DNA from: Jeotgalibacillus salarius
Lineage (GTDB): Bacteria > Bacillota > Bacilli > Bacillales > Jeotgalibacillaceae
Direction: 5' to 3'
Length of the DNA stretch: 64,000 nt
Assembly: GCF_004405125.1 (NCBI RefSeq)
Contig: NZ_SORX01000006.1
Span: 1 to 64,000 of the forward strand
The position numbers and the translations under genes were made by a program. The notes beneath the pieces were generated by a model. The model was not told the DNA's origin, searched no databases, and worked only from the letters and a program-made list of their open reading frames with translations. Below are positions 18,842-26,729 of this stretch, piece by piece (the stretch's first letter is position 1; each line of letters starts with the position of its first letter).

Positions 18842-19690
18842 ATGAATATAAGTAGAGTGAACTCCGTCAAATTCAAAAACTTTGATGAAGCCGCCGATTC
18901 TATTTTGAAAATGATTGCCGGTATTCTGGATATCAATACGTTATTCATTGCTAAGAACGATCAAAAGGTGAATGAAATTATTAAAGTGGTGAATAAGGAT
19001 GAAACCCTGTTAAGAGCCGGGGAGAAACTTCCTTTTGAAGATACATATTGTAAAGTCAGCGTTGATCATGGAAATGAACCTATCATGATCTCAGATATCA
19101 CGCAGCATGAAAAAACTAAGGATCTCGGTGTGACTCAGAACCTTGGTAGCGGCAGTTTTATTGGTATTCCAATTTATTTTGGCGATGGAAAAAATTACGG
19201 AACAATTTGTGGTTTGGATACTGAGCCATTCCAGCTTTCTGAAGAGCATCTTGAGCTGCTGGAGACAATGAGTTCTTTATTGTCATACGTTTTGGAGCTT
19301 GATGGAGCACAGAAACAGATTGATAACTTATCTGTTCCGATCGTACCTATCACAAAAGGTGTAGCTGTACTACCAATTATAGGTAGTATTAATGTGATCA
19401 GAGTGGAAAGAATCATTGAACTGACGCTCAGCAGAAGCCAGGAGCTTGACCTGGATCATCTGGTGATCGATTTGTCCGGTATTATTGAGGTGGATGAACT
19501 GATGATCGGCTCTCTCCTGAAAATTGTAAACCTGTTGAAGTTATTAGGCGTTCACGCTGTACTGACGGGTATTCGCCCTGAAACTGCTATGCAGGCAAAT
19601 CAGTCGAGCGTAGACTTCACTAAATTTGATGTGGAAACAAACCTTGAAAGAGCACTAACAAAGCTCGGGTTCCACCTGGAGAAAAAATAA
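18842..19690 (+). CDS. RsbR-like sensor: GAF domain plus STAS domain
   Basis: 282 residues: an N-terminal GAF domain (about 10-150, with LPFEDTYCKVSV, GSGSFIGIPIYF and YGTICGLD) linked to a C-terminal STAS domain (about 165-280). The STAS half has LVIDLSGIIEVDELM and LTGIRPETAMQ, very like the phosphorylation-site regions of RsbR. The position of the first RsbR threonine holds Ser here. ATG follows AAAGGG. A second STAS sensor lies 2.7 kb away, and neither has the rsbS-rsbT module nearby. A stressosome role is inferred. Confidence 0.8.
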   Translation: MNISRVNSVKFKNFDEAADSILKMIAGILDINTLFIAKNDQKVNEIIKVVNKDETLLRAGEKLPFEDTYCKVSVDHGNEPIMISDITQHEKTKDLGVTQNLGSGSFIGIPIYFGDGKNYGTICGLDTEPFQLSEEHLELLETMSSLLSYVLELDGAQKQIDNLSVPIVPITKGVAVLPIIGSINVIRVERIIELTLSRSQELDLDHLVIDLSGIIEVDELMIGSLLKIVNLLKLLGVHAVLTGIRPETAMQANQSSVDFTKFDVETNLERALTKLGFHLEKK

Positions 19691-19716
19691 AAAGTGCTCA
19701 TCCAAGTGAGCACTTT
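19691..19716. terminator. Bidirectional terminator between the GAF-STAS and GNAT genes
   Basis: Perfect 10-bp stem AAAGTGCTCA/TGAGCACTTT with A- and T-rich flanks on both sides; serves both convergent genes. Confidence 0.9.
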
Positions 19717-19727
19717 TTATTTTTTCA

Positions 19728-20276
19728 CTATACTTTATCCTTCCACTCAGATGAAAGCATTCCATACACTGCAGAATCCACATAATGGTCGTACAGCCAC
19801 TCTGTCTGACGCAGCGTTCCTTCCAGTTTGAACCCGAGACGCTCTGGTACACCTCTGCTCTTATGATTCTCAACAGCTGCCCGGATGTCTACTTTGTTCA
19901 TGTTCAGTTCATCAAATGCGTAATCTGTCAGCCCTTTAGCTACACGCGTCATGATCCCATTCCCCTGATAATGCTGATCGAGCCAATACCCGATATATGC
20001 GACCTTATTCGTCCAGTTCAATTCATTGAATGACGCAGCACCGACGATCTCACCTTTATACAGGATCATCGTTGTCATACTGGTATTTGCAGCAAGTCCT
20101 TTCATACTGAACGTAATAAAATCACGTGTATCTTCAACTGTTTTTGTACCATCCAGCCATGGTAGCCATTCCCGCAAGTAATGTCTTGAACGGTCCGTCA
20201 GTTCGAATAATCTTTCTGCGTCGTTCATTGCAACAAGTTTTAGCGAAACTTCTTCATCGATTTTATGTAAGAACAT
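19728..20276 (-). CDS. RimL/YdaF-like GNAT N-acetyltransferase
   Basis: 182 residues with the GNAT fold: N-terminal LKLVAMNDAERLFELTDRSR, strand IVGAASFNEL, the acetyl-CoA loop around YWLDQHYQGNGIMT (Gln-x-x-Gly-x-Gly/Ile type) and the C-terminal NHKSRGVPERLGFKLEG. This matches ribosomal-protein-serine acetyltransferase family members such as YdaF; the substrate cannot be read from sequence. ATG 20276 is preceded by GGGGAGTG. Confidence 0.9.
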   Translation of the reverse strand: MFLHKIDEEVSLKLVAMNDAERLFELTDRSRHYLREWLPWLDGTKTVEDTRDFITFSMKGLAANTSMTTMILYKGEIVGAASFNELNWTNKVAYIGYWLDQHYQGNGIMTRVAKGLTDYAFDELNMNKVDIRAAVENHKSRGVPERLGFKLEGTLRQTEWLYDHYVDSAVYGMLSSEWKDKV

Positions 20277-20336
20277 CCTGCCACTCCCCTATGGAACTTT
20301 TCTATACTTTACCATTTAGCAGAGAAGTCTGCTCGA

Positions 20337-20373
20337 TAAAAAATCATCCACTTCGAAAGGAAGAAGCGGATGA
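20337..20373 (-). terminator. Terminator of the padR-HAAS operon
   Basis: Minus-strand hairpin TCATCCGCTTC/GAAGTGGATGA (one mismatch) and a run of seven T's, downstream of the HAAS gene. Confidence 0.85.
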
Positions 20374-20409
20374 CTCTGCAAATAAATTCCTTATTAAATT
20401 TAATCCCGC

Positions 20410-21177
20410 TTATCCCTCTACAGCCTCTGTCTTTTTCATTTTTTTAACTGTATAGAAGAAATACAAACCAATCATTGCATAAGTCGCAAGCAGACCGGTG
20501 ATCAGTCTCGCTTCTAACCCTAATGATGTCATTTTAAGTAACAGATCCGGCACATGCACAGCTGCAAGCATCACAAGCAGCACTGCTGTTTTCGCCCACA
20601 CTGAGATTCCTATTAAAATCACAAAGAGTATTGCACCAACAATCATACTCGCTGTTACACCCAATTCAATGCCTGGCAGCTCAGTGTACATATCCCAGAA
20701 TATCAGTGCCATGAATAACACCATATTAACAAATATCGGGATCATCATCAGCAGGAATTCCTTAACCCTTGAGACCTGTCTGCTCGCAGTGTATTTAAAC
20801 ACGCTGAATACCAGCAGAATAAAGAGAATACTGACAGCAAGACTTCCACCAACAAACACATAACTGTAGCTGAGTCTCATATTTTCCATCAACTGCCCGA
20901 TCACAGAAAATGAAATAGCGCCGAAGATAATTAACGGAACATATTTAAGCCAGGCTTTTTTGTCAAACTTCATTTCGCTTGAAATCATCTCCATATATTC
21001 CCTTGGCGATTCACCAACCACTTGTTCAATCGGCTTCCCGTTTCTCTCTGCTTCTTCTAAGTGAGCTTCGAGCTCTTCAGCGATTTCTTTTATCTCCTGA
21101 TCATTTTTACCCGATGAAAATAAATAAAGTCTAAGGTCATCAATAAATCTCCGGCTTTCCTTTGATAATTCAGGCAC
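20410..21177 (-). CDS. HAAS-domain membrane protein, PadR partner
   Basis: 255 residues. The first 75 form a soluble helical HAAS-type domain (LSKESRRFIDDLRLYL, EIAEELEAHLEEAE, GESPREYMEMIS), followed by about six membrane spans. GTG 21177 overlaps the padR stop (GTGCCTGA) and follows GGGGAGTGA. HAAS proteins are typically encoded with a PadR regulator and are thought to connect membrane state with transcription; the signal here is unknown. Confidence 0.85.
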   Translation of the reverse strand: MPELSKESRRFIDDLRLYLFSSGKNDQEIKEIAEELEAHLEEAERNGKPIEQVVGESPREYMEMISSEMKFDKKAWLKYVPLIIFGAISFSVIGQLMENMRLSYSYVFVGGSLAVSILFILLVFSVFKYTASRQVSRVKEFLLMMIPIFVNMVLFMALIFWDMYTELPGIELGVTASMIVGAILFVILIGISVWAKTAVLLVMLAAVHVPDLLLKMTSLGLEARLITGLLATYAMIGLYFFYTVKKMKKTEAVEG

Positions 21178-21517
21178 TGCCTTCACTCCCCTCTTTTGTC
21201 TCCTGTCTGATTGCTTCATTTACGCTTTTCTCTAACCGCTTCCATCTTTCAAGGAACGCCTCGAGCTCTTCGTGTCCCTTGTCAGTAAGAGAGTAGTACT
21301 TCCTTTTCGGACCGGCTGTCGATGCCTTCTTAATTGAAGAAACCAGTCCTTCACGCTGCATTCTCATCAGCAGCGGATAAATGGTCCCCTCACTTACTTC
21401 ACCGAATCCATACTCACTCAGTCGTTCAGCCATTTCGTATCCATACACTTCTTTACCGCGAATAATCGCCAGCAGGCATCCGTCAAGAATACCTTTCATC
21501 ATTTGAGTTTGAGACAT
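21170..21517 (-). CDS. PadR-family transcriptional regulator
   Basis: 115 residues: winged-helix domain with GILDGCLLAIIRGKEVYGYEMAERL, EGTIYPLLMRMQREGLV and PKRKYYSLTDKGHEELEAF, then a short dimerisation helix. ATG 21517 is chosen because GGCGGG lies six bases upstream; ATG 21523 would abut it. Its promoter is flanked by two copies of an imperfect palindrome, so it is probably autoregulated together with the coupled HAAS gene. Confidence 0.95.
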   Translation of the reverse strand: MSQTQMMKGILDGCLLAIIRGKEVYGYEMAERLSEYGFGEVSEGTIYPLLMRMQREGLVSSIKKASTAGPKRKYYSLTDKGHEELEAFLERWKRLEKSVNEAIRQETKEGSEGSA

Positions 21518-21536
21518 CAGCATCCCGCCGTTTCTT

Positions 21537-21596
21537 TATCTTGTATTACAAGGTATATACTCAATATAAATGACGGTATCTTGTAATGCAAGGTAT
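21537..21596 (-). promoter_or_regulatory. padR promoter with two direct operator copies
   Basis: Minus-strand promoter TTGCAT (21586-21591), 17-bp spacer, TATATT (21563-21568). Two near-identical imperfect palindromes TATCTTGTATTACAAGGTAT (21537-21556) and TATCTTGTAATGCAAGGTAT (21577-21596) lie exactly 40 bp apart on the same face of the helix; one covers the -35, the other the start site. This is strong evidence for repression by the PadR protein encoded here. Confidence 0.8.
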
Positions 21597-21664
21597 ATTG
21601 TATGATCGATTAAATTTCCTGCAGTGCTTTAACATTTACATCTAAATACAACCTGTGCTAAATT

Positions 21665-21689
21665 AATCCCTATCATACAAATAGGAATT
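21665..21689 (+). promoter_or_regulatory. Near-palindromic operator candidate upstream of the YeeE/YedE gene
   Basis: AATCCCTAT (21665-21673) and ATAGGAATT (21681-21689) form a 9-bp inverted repeat with one mismatch, immediately before the ribosome binding site. It resembles the ATnGGAAT half of CymR sites, which control sulfur genes in Bacilli. The CymR assignment is inference. Confidence 0.45.
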
Positions 21690-21702
21690 GGAGGTTTTCA
21701 CT

Positions 21703-22956
21703 TTGGCTCAACAGGTTCAGGAAACACCTAAAGGGTGGCAGCGCGGTCGCACAACGGTCGTAACAGATCTTGCGCCTATGCAAAAACCTTTTGTACTATT
21801 AGGTATCGTGGCAGCAATCGCTTTATTTGCAATCATTCTTTTTACAACTGACGCGGTTCAGAGCATACTGTTCCTGGTCGGAATTGCACTCGGTTTAACA
21901 CTTTTATATGCACGATTCGGTTTCACTTCTGCTTTCAGAAGATTAATGGCCGTCGGTAATGTGCAGGGTATTCAGGCACATATGGTGATGCTCGCTGTGG
22001 CATCAACGTTATTTGCAGTCATCTTAAGCACCGGCTTCAGTTTTACCGGTACCGCGCCTTCGGGTTATGTATCACCAGTTGGAATTAGCGTACTTTTTGG
22101 CGCGTTTATTTTTGGCATTGGGATGCAGCTCGGGAGCGGTTGCGCTTCAGGCACACTCTATTCAGTTGGCGGGGGTTCCTCATCTATGATCCTTACGCTG
22201 ATCGGTTTTATTGCAGGTTCTGTGATTGGAGCATATCATTTCACATTCTGGATGGAGGAAACATGGTCACTTGAACCATTCTCTTTAGCCGAATCTACCA
22301 ATCTTGGGTTTTTTGGTGCATGGGTCGTCCAGATGGGACTTTTTGCAGCCATTTATTTCGGACTTAAATTTATTGCCAGCAAGAAGAACCCACCGGCAAT
22401 GAAACCATTGCCTACAACTACAGGATTCAAAAAAGTCTTCCGTGGTGCGTGGCCGCTTTTCGCAGCAGCGATCATTTTGGCCTTGTTAAATGCATTAACG
22501 CTCACGATCAGAGGGAATCCATGGGGAATTACATCTGCCTTTGCTCTTTGGGGATCAAAATTTCTTGAAATGTTTGGCGTAAATGTTGCTTCATGGGGTT
22601 ACTGGCAGGGTAATGCTGAACAGCTTCAAAATTCAATTCTTGCAGACTCAACAAGCGTAATGAATTTCGGGATCATCATTGGTGCGTTCATTGCAGCAGC
22701 CGCAACTGGTGCATTCAAGCCTGGTAAAATTAAACCTGGTATTGCAGCCGGTTCCATCATCGGCGGGCTGCTGATGGGTTATGGTGCACGTCTTGCATTC
22801 GGCTGTAACATTGGTGCATACTTCGGCGGAATTGCATCGTTCAGTCTTCACGGCTGGGTATGGGCTATCATGGCTATGCTCGGAACTGGACTTGCATTAT
22901 TTATCAGACCGATTTTCGGGTTGAAGAATCCAAAGCCTAAAGATACAATATGCTAA
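21703..22956 (+). CDS. YeeE/YedE-family sulfur-compound transporter (TsuA-like)
   Basis: 417-residue membrane protein with about 10-12 spans in two related halves. Each half has a Gly-rich loop with a conserved cysteine: GIGMQLGSGCASGTLYSVGG (about 140-160) and GYGARLAFGCNIGAYFGG (about 360-380), the signature of the YeeE/YedE family, whose member TsuA imports thiosulfate through relay of cysteines. TTG 21703 is chosen after GGAGG with an 8-base gap; the open frame from 21688 begins inside that site. Monocistronic with a strong terminator. The exact substrate is not proven. Confidence 0.88.
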   Translation: MAQQVQETPKGWQRGRTTVVTDLAPMQKPFVLLGIVAAIALFAIILFTTDAVQSILFLVGIALGLTLLYARFGFTSAFRRLMAVGNVQGIQAHMVMLAVASTLFAVILSTGFSFTGTAPSGYVSPVGISVLFGAFIFGIGMQLGSGCASGTLYSVGGGSSSMILTLIGFIAGSVIGAYHFTFWMEETWSLEPFSLAESTNLGFFGAWVVQMGLFAAIYFGLKFIASKKNPPAMKPLPTTTGFKKVFRGAWPLFAAAIILALLNALTLTIRGNPWGITSAFALWGSKFLEMFGVNVASWGYWQGNAEQLQNSILADSTSVMNFGIIIGAFIAAAATGAFKPGKIKPGIAAGSIIGGLLMGYGARLAFGCNIGAYFGGIASFSLHGWVWAIMAMLGTGLALFIRPIFGLKNPKPKDTIC

Positions 22957-22959
22957 TTT

Positions 22960-22996
22960 AACAGAGCTCCCGGAATCGACTCCGGGAGCTCTGTTT
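22960..22996. terminator. Bidirectional terminator between the YeeE/YedE and Acr3-like genes
   Basis: 15-bp perfect stem AACAGAGCTCCCGGA/TCCGGGAGCTCTGTT with a 6-base loop, T's downstream on the plus strand and also suitable for the convergent gene. Confidence 0.9.
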
Positions 22997-23008
22997 TGTT
23001 AAAAACGA

Positions 23009-23950
23009 TCAGTTTCTGCTGCTCAATTTCAGAAGTACTTTTGTTATAAGTGCCAATACAGGCAGTTCAATTAAAGGCCCAATGACTAAGGTTAATGCAA
23101 TAAGCGGTTCACTTGGAAAAGCTGCGACTGCAATGGCCAGCGCAAGCGGTGAGTTTCTGGCCATCGTAGTCATCGTCAGACTTACGCGATCTTTTGCTGG
23201 AAGTTTGCATAGACGACCTGTTTTCTGACTGATAAAAAAGTTTACAATAAAAAATATGACCAGCGCTGGCAAAATATTCACAAGGATGCCTGCGTGCTCA
23301 AACAGACTGTTTCCCTGCGCTGCAAACATCGCGATAATTGCCAACAACAGTAAAACTGTTGGCAGGTTTTGTACCGTCGAGCTGGATAACAGGCTTTTCT
23401 TCTTCACCAAAACCATTGTTAACTGCGCCATAACAAATGGAATAATCAGTACCCATAAGACACCTTCAGCTAAGTAAGCAGCATCCACTGTTTCACTCGC
23501 TCCGAAAAAGATGAACAAATAAACAGGCAGAAGAATAATCTGCAGAATTAAATTAAGCGGAAGGATCGCTGTTGCCAGTGCCGTATTCCCTTTCGCAATG
23601 CCTGTGAAAATCAGATACCAATCTGTGCATGGGGTCACTAACAGCATCATTAATCCAATGGCAAGTGCCGGTTGATCAGGCAGAAACACCATAGTTAACA
23701 GCCATGCAAAAACCGGCGTCCAGACAAAGTTGATCAGTAAAGACGCTAAACTGAACGTTTTATTTTGAAACGAGGCTTTCAAGTCCTTAAACGGAATCTG
23801 TAAAAACGTTATATAAATCATGAATGCAAGAAGTGGCAGGATTGCCTTCTCTGTATAAGGGCTAATTTCTGTCGACTGACTGAGTAAGAGCCCAAGCGCT
23901 ACAGCTCCAATGATAAAGAACGAATATAATTTTTCAAATTGACTCAACAA
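23009..23950 (-). CDS. Acr3-like / bile acid:sodium symporter superfamily transporter
   Basis: 313 residues with about ten membrane spans. LLVTPCTDWYLIFTGIAKGN in span 4 corresponds to the conserved Cys region of Acr3 arsenite carriers (usually PCTAM), and ARNSPLALAIAVAAFP to the crossed-helix motif of the superfamily. No arsR or arsC is next to it, so an arsenite role is only possible. TTG 23950 (or TTG 23947) follows AGGTGTGA. Two tiny open frames lie just upstream on the same strand. Confidence 0.75.
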   Translation of the reverse strand: MLSQFEKLYSFFIIGAVALGLLLSQSTEISPYTEKAILPLLAFMIYITFLQIPFKDLKASFQNKTFSLASLLINFVWTPVFAWLLTMVFLPDQPALAIGLMMLLVTPCTDWYLIFTGIAKGNTALATAILPLNLILQIILLPVYLFIFFGASETVDAAYLAEGVLWVLIIPFVMAQLTMVLVKKKSLLSSSTVQNLPTVLLLLAIIAMFAAQGNSLFEHAGILVNILPALVIFFIVNFFISQKTGRLCKLPAKDRVSLTMTTMARNSPLALAIAVAAFPSEPLIALTLVIGPLIELPVLALITKVLLKLSSRN

Positions 23951-23966
23951 CGATCACACCTATCGA

Positions 23967-24068
23967 TTAAACAAAATCAAATCCATCTCTGAATATTTTC
24001 CCTACCCCTCTGAACAGCCAGTATATCAGACGCAACGGCAAGATGACGATCTCCGGAAGCCAGATCAT
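23967..24068 (-). CDS. Possible 33-residue amphipathic microprotein
   Basis: ATG 24068 to TAA 23967 encodes a 33-residue peptide rich in aliphatic and basic residues (MIWLPEIVILPLRL at the start). The ribosome binding site is poor (GATGAG). It ends 17 bases before the Acr3-like gene. Chance is not excluded. Confidence 0.3.
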   Translation of the reverse strand: MIWLPEIVILPLRLIYWLFRGVGKIFRDGFDFV

Positions 24069-24076
24069 CTCATCAA

Positions 24077-24160
24077 TTAGAAAATCAAAAAGTTATAGTT
24101 TCCTTCTTTGCGACGCTTCCTAGAACGGGATGTTTTCTTTTCCCACCATTTTCTCAACAC
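24077..24160 (-). CDS. Possible 27-residue basic microprotein
   Basis: GTG 24160 lies three bases after GAGGTGG, a good ribosome binding site, and reads 27 codons including RKWWEKK and RSRKRRKEG before TAA at 24077. It ends 8 bases upstream of the 33-residue frame. The gene-free stretch 23951-24283 otherwise shows nothing I recognise. Confidence 0.3.
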   Translation of the reverse strand: MLRKWWEKKTSRSRKRRKEGNYNFLIF

Positions 24161-24283
24161 GGCCACCTCAGTTTTTTATTTTTCTAATCATACGATTCAT
24201 TAACTGAAATGTTTCATGATCTGGTGAAACCCGGGAAGCTTTTAGAGCGTATATAGTCTATAACAATTTTTACGGAGGGTCTT

Positions 24284-24517
24284 ATGAGAATTTTGATTAA
24301 AGTTTTATTAAGTGCATTAGTTATTGCAGTTGCAGGTTACAGTTTTTTAACTGGTGACCGTACAGTCATACCCCTCTATATGTTCCCGCTCGCACTGTTA
24401 TTACTGATGACAGGAATTGAAAACCTGAAGGATAATAAGACCTTCTACGGAGTCATCTCAATTATAGTCTCAGCATTTGTTTTCTTCGTAGCTGGTTATA
24501 TTTCTTTAGCTGCATGA
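24284..24517 (+). CDS. DUF3953 family membrane protein
   Basis: 77 residues with three hydrophobic segments (LLSALVIAVAGYSFL, PLYMFPLALLLLMTGI, YGVISIIVSAFVFFVAGYI) and the NLKDNK turn typical of DUF3953 proteins of Bacilli. Function unknown. ATG follows CGGAGGGTCTT. A terminator follows. Confidence 0.85.
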   Translation: MRILIKVLLSALVIAVAGYSFLTGDRTVIPLYMFPLALLLLMTGIENLKDNKTFYGVISIIVSAFVFFVAGYISLAA

Positions 24518-24561
24518 TACAAAAAACTGCCCTGGAAGAGCTAAACCACTGAAAAATAAAA

Positions 24562-24599
24562 AAGGTGACGCTCTGTTTTGCTGAGTTTCACCTTCTTTT
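24562..24599 (+). terminator. DUF3953 gene terminator
   Basis: Stem AAGGTGA (24562-24568) with TCACCTT (24588-24594), then TCTTTTC. Confidence 0.7.
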
Positions 24600-24614
24600 C
24601 ATTACACGATATTC

Positions 24615-24712
24615 TATTGGAAACTTTGGTTCATTGCAGTGGAAGGCGGGGACTCCAGGGCGATGAGCGACCGCCGTTTTGTAAACCTCCATGGGGCCTG
24701 TTCATCACGGTG
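24615..24712. repeat. Decayed intergenic repeat, copy 3
   Basis: GCAGTGGAAGGCGGGGACTCC (split at the start of the unit) and GATGAGCGACCGCCGTTTTGT match the core of the repeat family, but the terminal repeats and the GGTGAGACC hairpin are damaged or missing. Its edge overlaps the last codons of the small membrane gene ending at 24705. Confidence 0.5.
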
Positions 24713-25106
24713 CAAACCCGTAAAAAGTCAGTACGAAAGCAAACATTGCTATGTAACCGCCAAATATCAGTGATGCAATCAGCACAAACTTCATCGCAAT
24801 GCGTGACAAGGCCGTATGAAACGCTTTGTTCACCCATTTAAATAATTTATACGATAAAAGAATAATAAATGGAATGATATAAAGATAAGCAAAAGTCGCT
24901 ACCCAATTAAATTTAGCAGCAAATCCTCCATCCACAGGGTCAGTATATAGCTGGTAATTACTATCAATCTGATTCAAACCAATGATAAAAACGACAGACA
25001 GAATGATGTAATAACCCAGTACAGTAAACATCAATTTTCTGCTGCCTTTTCTTAATACTGCATACAGCACTGCGAGCAGCATAAGACATAATATAATTTC
25101 TAACAA
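24705..25106 (-). CDS. Small membrane protein, unknown
   Basis: 133 residues with four predicted membrane spans (about 1-18, 28-45, 68-88, 105-128). TTG 25106 is seven bases after AGGAG. It begins 30 bases after the lipoprotein gene and is probably in one operon with it. No family recognised. The 3' end touches the decayed repeat, so the C-terminus may have been altered. Confidence 0.65.
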   Translation of the reverse strand: MLEIILCLMLLAVLYAVLRKGSRKLMFTVLGYYIILSVVFIIGLNQIDSNYQLYTDPVDGGFAAKFNWVATFAYLYIIPFIILLSYKLFKWVNKAFHTALSRIAMKFVLIASLIFGGYIAMFAFVLTFYGFAP

Positions 25107-25136
25107 ACAACCACTCCTAACGATAGGCTAAAACAA

Positions 25137-25742
25137 TTATTCCCCTGCCTCTTTAACTTCTTTATTGAATTTTTCAACAAGCTCATGATGATCATTCGTC
25201 TCATATGCTTTTTCGAGCTCCGGCTTCAGCTTTTCCCACAATAAGTTTTTTTCGTAAACATCCTGATCAAATTCATGATTCAATTGTTCAACTGTTAAAC
25301 CCAGTATATCAGCATATGCCAGCTGGAGAGGTGATTCATATGATTTCGTGATATTGTCTATGTAATCATTTAATTCATCATCACTGATTACGATTCCGTA
25401 TTTTATTTCAGCGGCTTTTTTCCAGGCCTGATCCTCAGATAAACGCTCTTTGGACAAAGCTAATATTTCTGCTTCAGTTAAGTCATCATGATAATATAGA
25501 GCTTCTTCTGCAAGCGTTCTGATGATCCATTTTTTAAGAATAGGATTTACTTCAAAGGTTTCTGCTGAATCCATCACATGACTCAACGCATGACGATAGT
25601 CTTCACGGGTGTAGGAATCAGTCATGACTGATAGCTCTTCTTTACTTTTCATTTCAATGTCAGCTACTGCACTTTCTTCCGGTGCACATCCGGACAATAA
25701 CAATAGCATCACAATCACTGTAAGTAATATGAAGCTTTTCAT
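25137..25742 (-). CDS. Predicted lipoprotein, unknown function
   Basis: 201 residues from ATG 25742 (GGGAGGTG upstream). A lipoprotein signal with LLLLSGC puts the lipidated cysteine at 19; the rest is acidic, helical and charged, with no catalytic motif I recognise. It would be anchored outside the cytoplasmic membrane. The downstream gene encodes a four-span membrane protein, so the two may work together. Confidence 0.75.
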   Translation of the reverse strand: MKSFILLTVIVMLLLLSGCAPEESAVADIEMKSKEELSVMTDSYTREDYRHALSHVMDSAETFEVNPILKKWIIRTLAEEALYYHDDLTEAEILALSKERLSEDQAWKKAAEIKYGIVISDDELNDYIDNITKSYESPLQLAYADILGLTVEQLNHEFDQDVYEKNLLWEKLKPELEKAYETNDHHELVEKFNKEVKEAGE

Positions 25743-25891
25743 CAATAACCACACCTCCCTGTCAGAATTATTCGACAATAAGTGACTTAAGTCCTCCTTA
25801 TTTTAAACAAAAATATGAAAAATGATTCACATCTTTTATTTATGATAAGGTTTACTAAACATCACATCTAATAAGTGAAAGGAAGTTATAC

Positions 25892-26455
25892 ATGAGAATA
25901 CTGTGGGATTATGATGGTACATTGTTTAATACTTATCCTGCCTATGCAAAAAGGATGAGCCGGGTGCTGAACGGAAAAGTGTCTGAAGAAGCCTGTTACA
26001 CGGAGTTGAAAGTATCGGCTTCCCATGCAATCAGCACTTTCAATATGACGCCATCACAAATCGAAGAATATAACCGGTTGATCAGCAGCATATCGCCTGA
26101 GGAGATGCCCCCTTTCGAACACCTGGAAGAAATACTGAAGCAGGCGGAATGTAATGTCATCATGACTCATAAGGATTTGAACGGTGCGCTTCATGTCCTC
26201 GATCACTACGATTTCACAAAATATTTTTCGGAAATTGTCACCGCTGACCATGGATTTCCGCGTAAACCGGACCCGGCTGCCTATGAATACCTTCATTACA
26301 AGTATCAAATTGATCTTGCAATTGGTGATCGTGAACTCGATATCATTCCGGCAAAACGACTCGGGATGCACACTTGCCTGTTTCAAAATAAAAGTGAACT
26401 GGCAGATTTCCGTTTACAGAATTATAAAGACTTTGATCGTGTCGTTCTTTTATAG
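25892..26455 (+). CDS. HAD-family hydrolase (phosphoglycolate phosphatase-like)
   Basis: 187 residues with HAD motif I WDYDGTLFNT (nucleophile Asp6, Asp8), motif II around NVIMTHKD, motif III lysine in PRKPDPAAYEY and motif IV IGDRELDI. The small cap is helical, of subfamily IA type. The substrate is not predictable. ATG follows AAAGGAAG. The stop codon TAG lies inside the 9-bp direct repeat created by insertion of repeat copy 4, so that element landed exactly at the gene's end. Confidence 0.9.
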   Translation: MRILWDYDGTLFNTYPAYAKRMSRVLNGKVSEEACYTELKVSASHAISTFNMTPSQIEEYNRLISSISPEEMPPFEHLEEILKQAECNVIMTHKDLNGALHVLDHYDFTKYFSEIVTADHGFPRKPDPAAYEYLHYKYQIDLAIGDRELDIIPAKRLGMHTCLFQNKSELADFRLQNYKDFDRVVLL

Positions 26456-26646
26456 AATGGCTGTGTTAAAGTTGGCTGTTGATCTCCGCTTCATGCGGAC
26501 GCGCACGGACGGCGGTGAGCCTCCTCGAGCTGAAGCTCTGCGGGGTCTCACCTAACCGTCTTCTCATGCTGGAGTCGCCGCCTTACGCTGCAATCACAGC
26601 TGTGCTAAAACAACCTTGGGCTTGGCTTTAACATAGCTTATAGAAT
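26450..26646. repeat. Intergenic MITE-like element, copy 4, with 9-bp target duplication
   Basis: The element 26459-26637 has terminal inverted repeats GGCTGTGTTAAAG and CTTTAACATAGC (one mismatch) and a core containing GGTGAGCCTCCTCG and CTGCGGGGTCTCACC. It is flanked by identical 9-bp direct repeats TTATAGAAT at 26450-26458 and 26638-26646. The duplication is good evidence that the family moves or once moved by transposition. Confidence 0.85.
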
Positions 26647-26677
26647 AAATAAATGACGATCATCCAGCACTTTCCTA

Positions 26678-26707
26678 TTTACAAAACAGAACAAACGTTC
26701 CTATAAT
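26678..26707 (+). promoter_or_regulatory. LexA-controlled promoter of yolD
   Basis: TTTACA (26678-26683), 18-bp spacer, TATAAT (26702-26707). The spacer contains GAACAAACGTTC (26689-26700), a perfect GAAC-N4-GTTC Bacillus SOS box, placed to block RNA polymerase. Confidence 0.88.
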
Positions 26708-26729
26708 GGTATAAAGGGGCGTGAAGTAA

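Noticed and set aside
24578-24841. Plus-strand 87-codon frame
   Set aside because: Made of the DUF3953 terminator and decayed repeat; no ribosome binding site.
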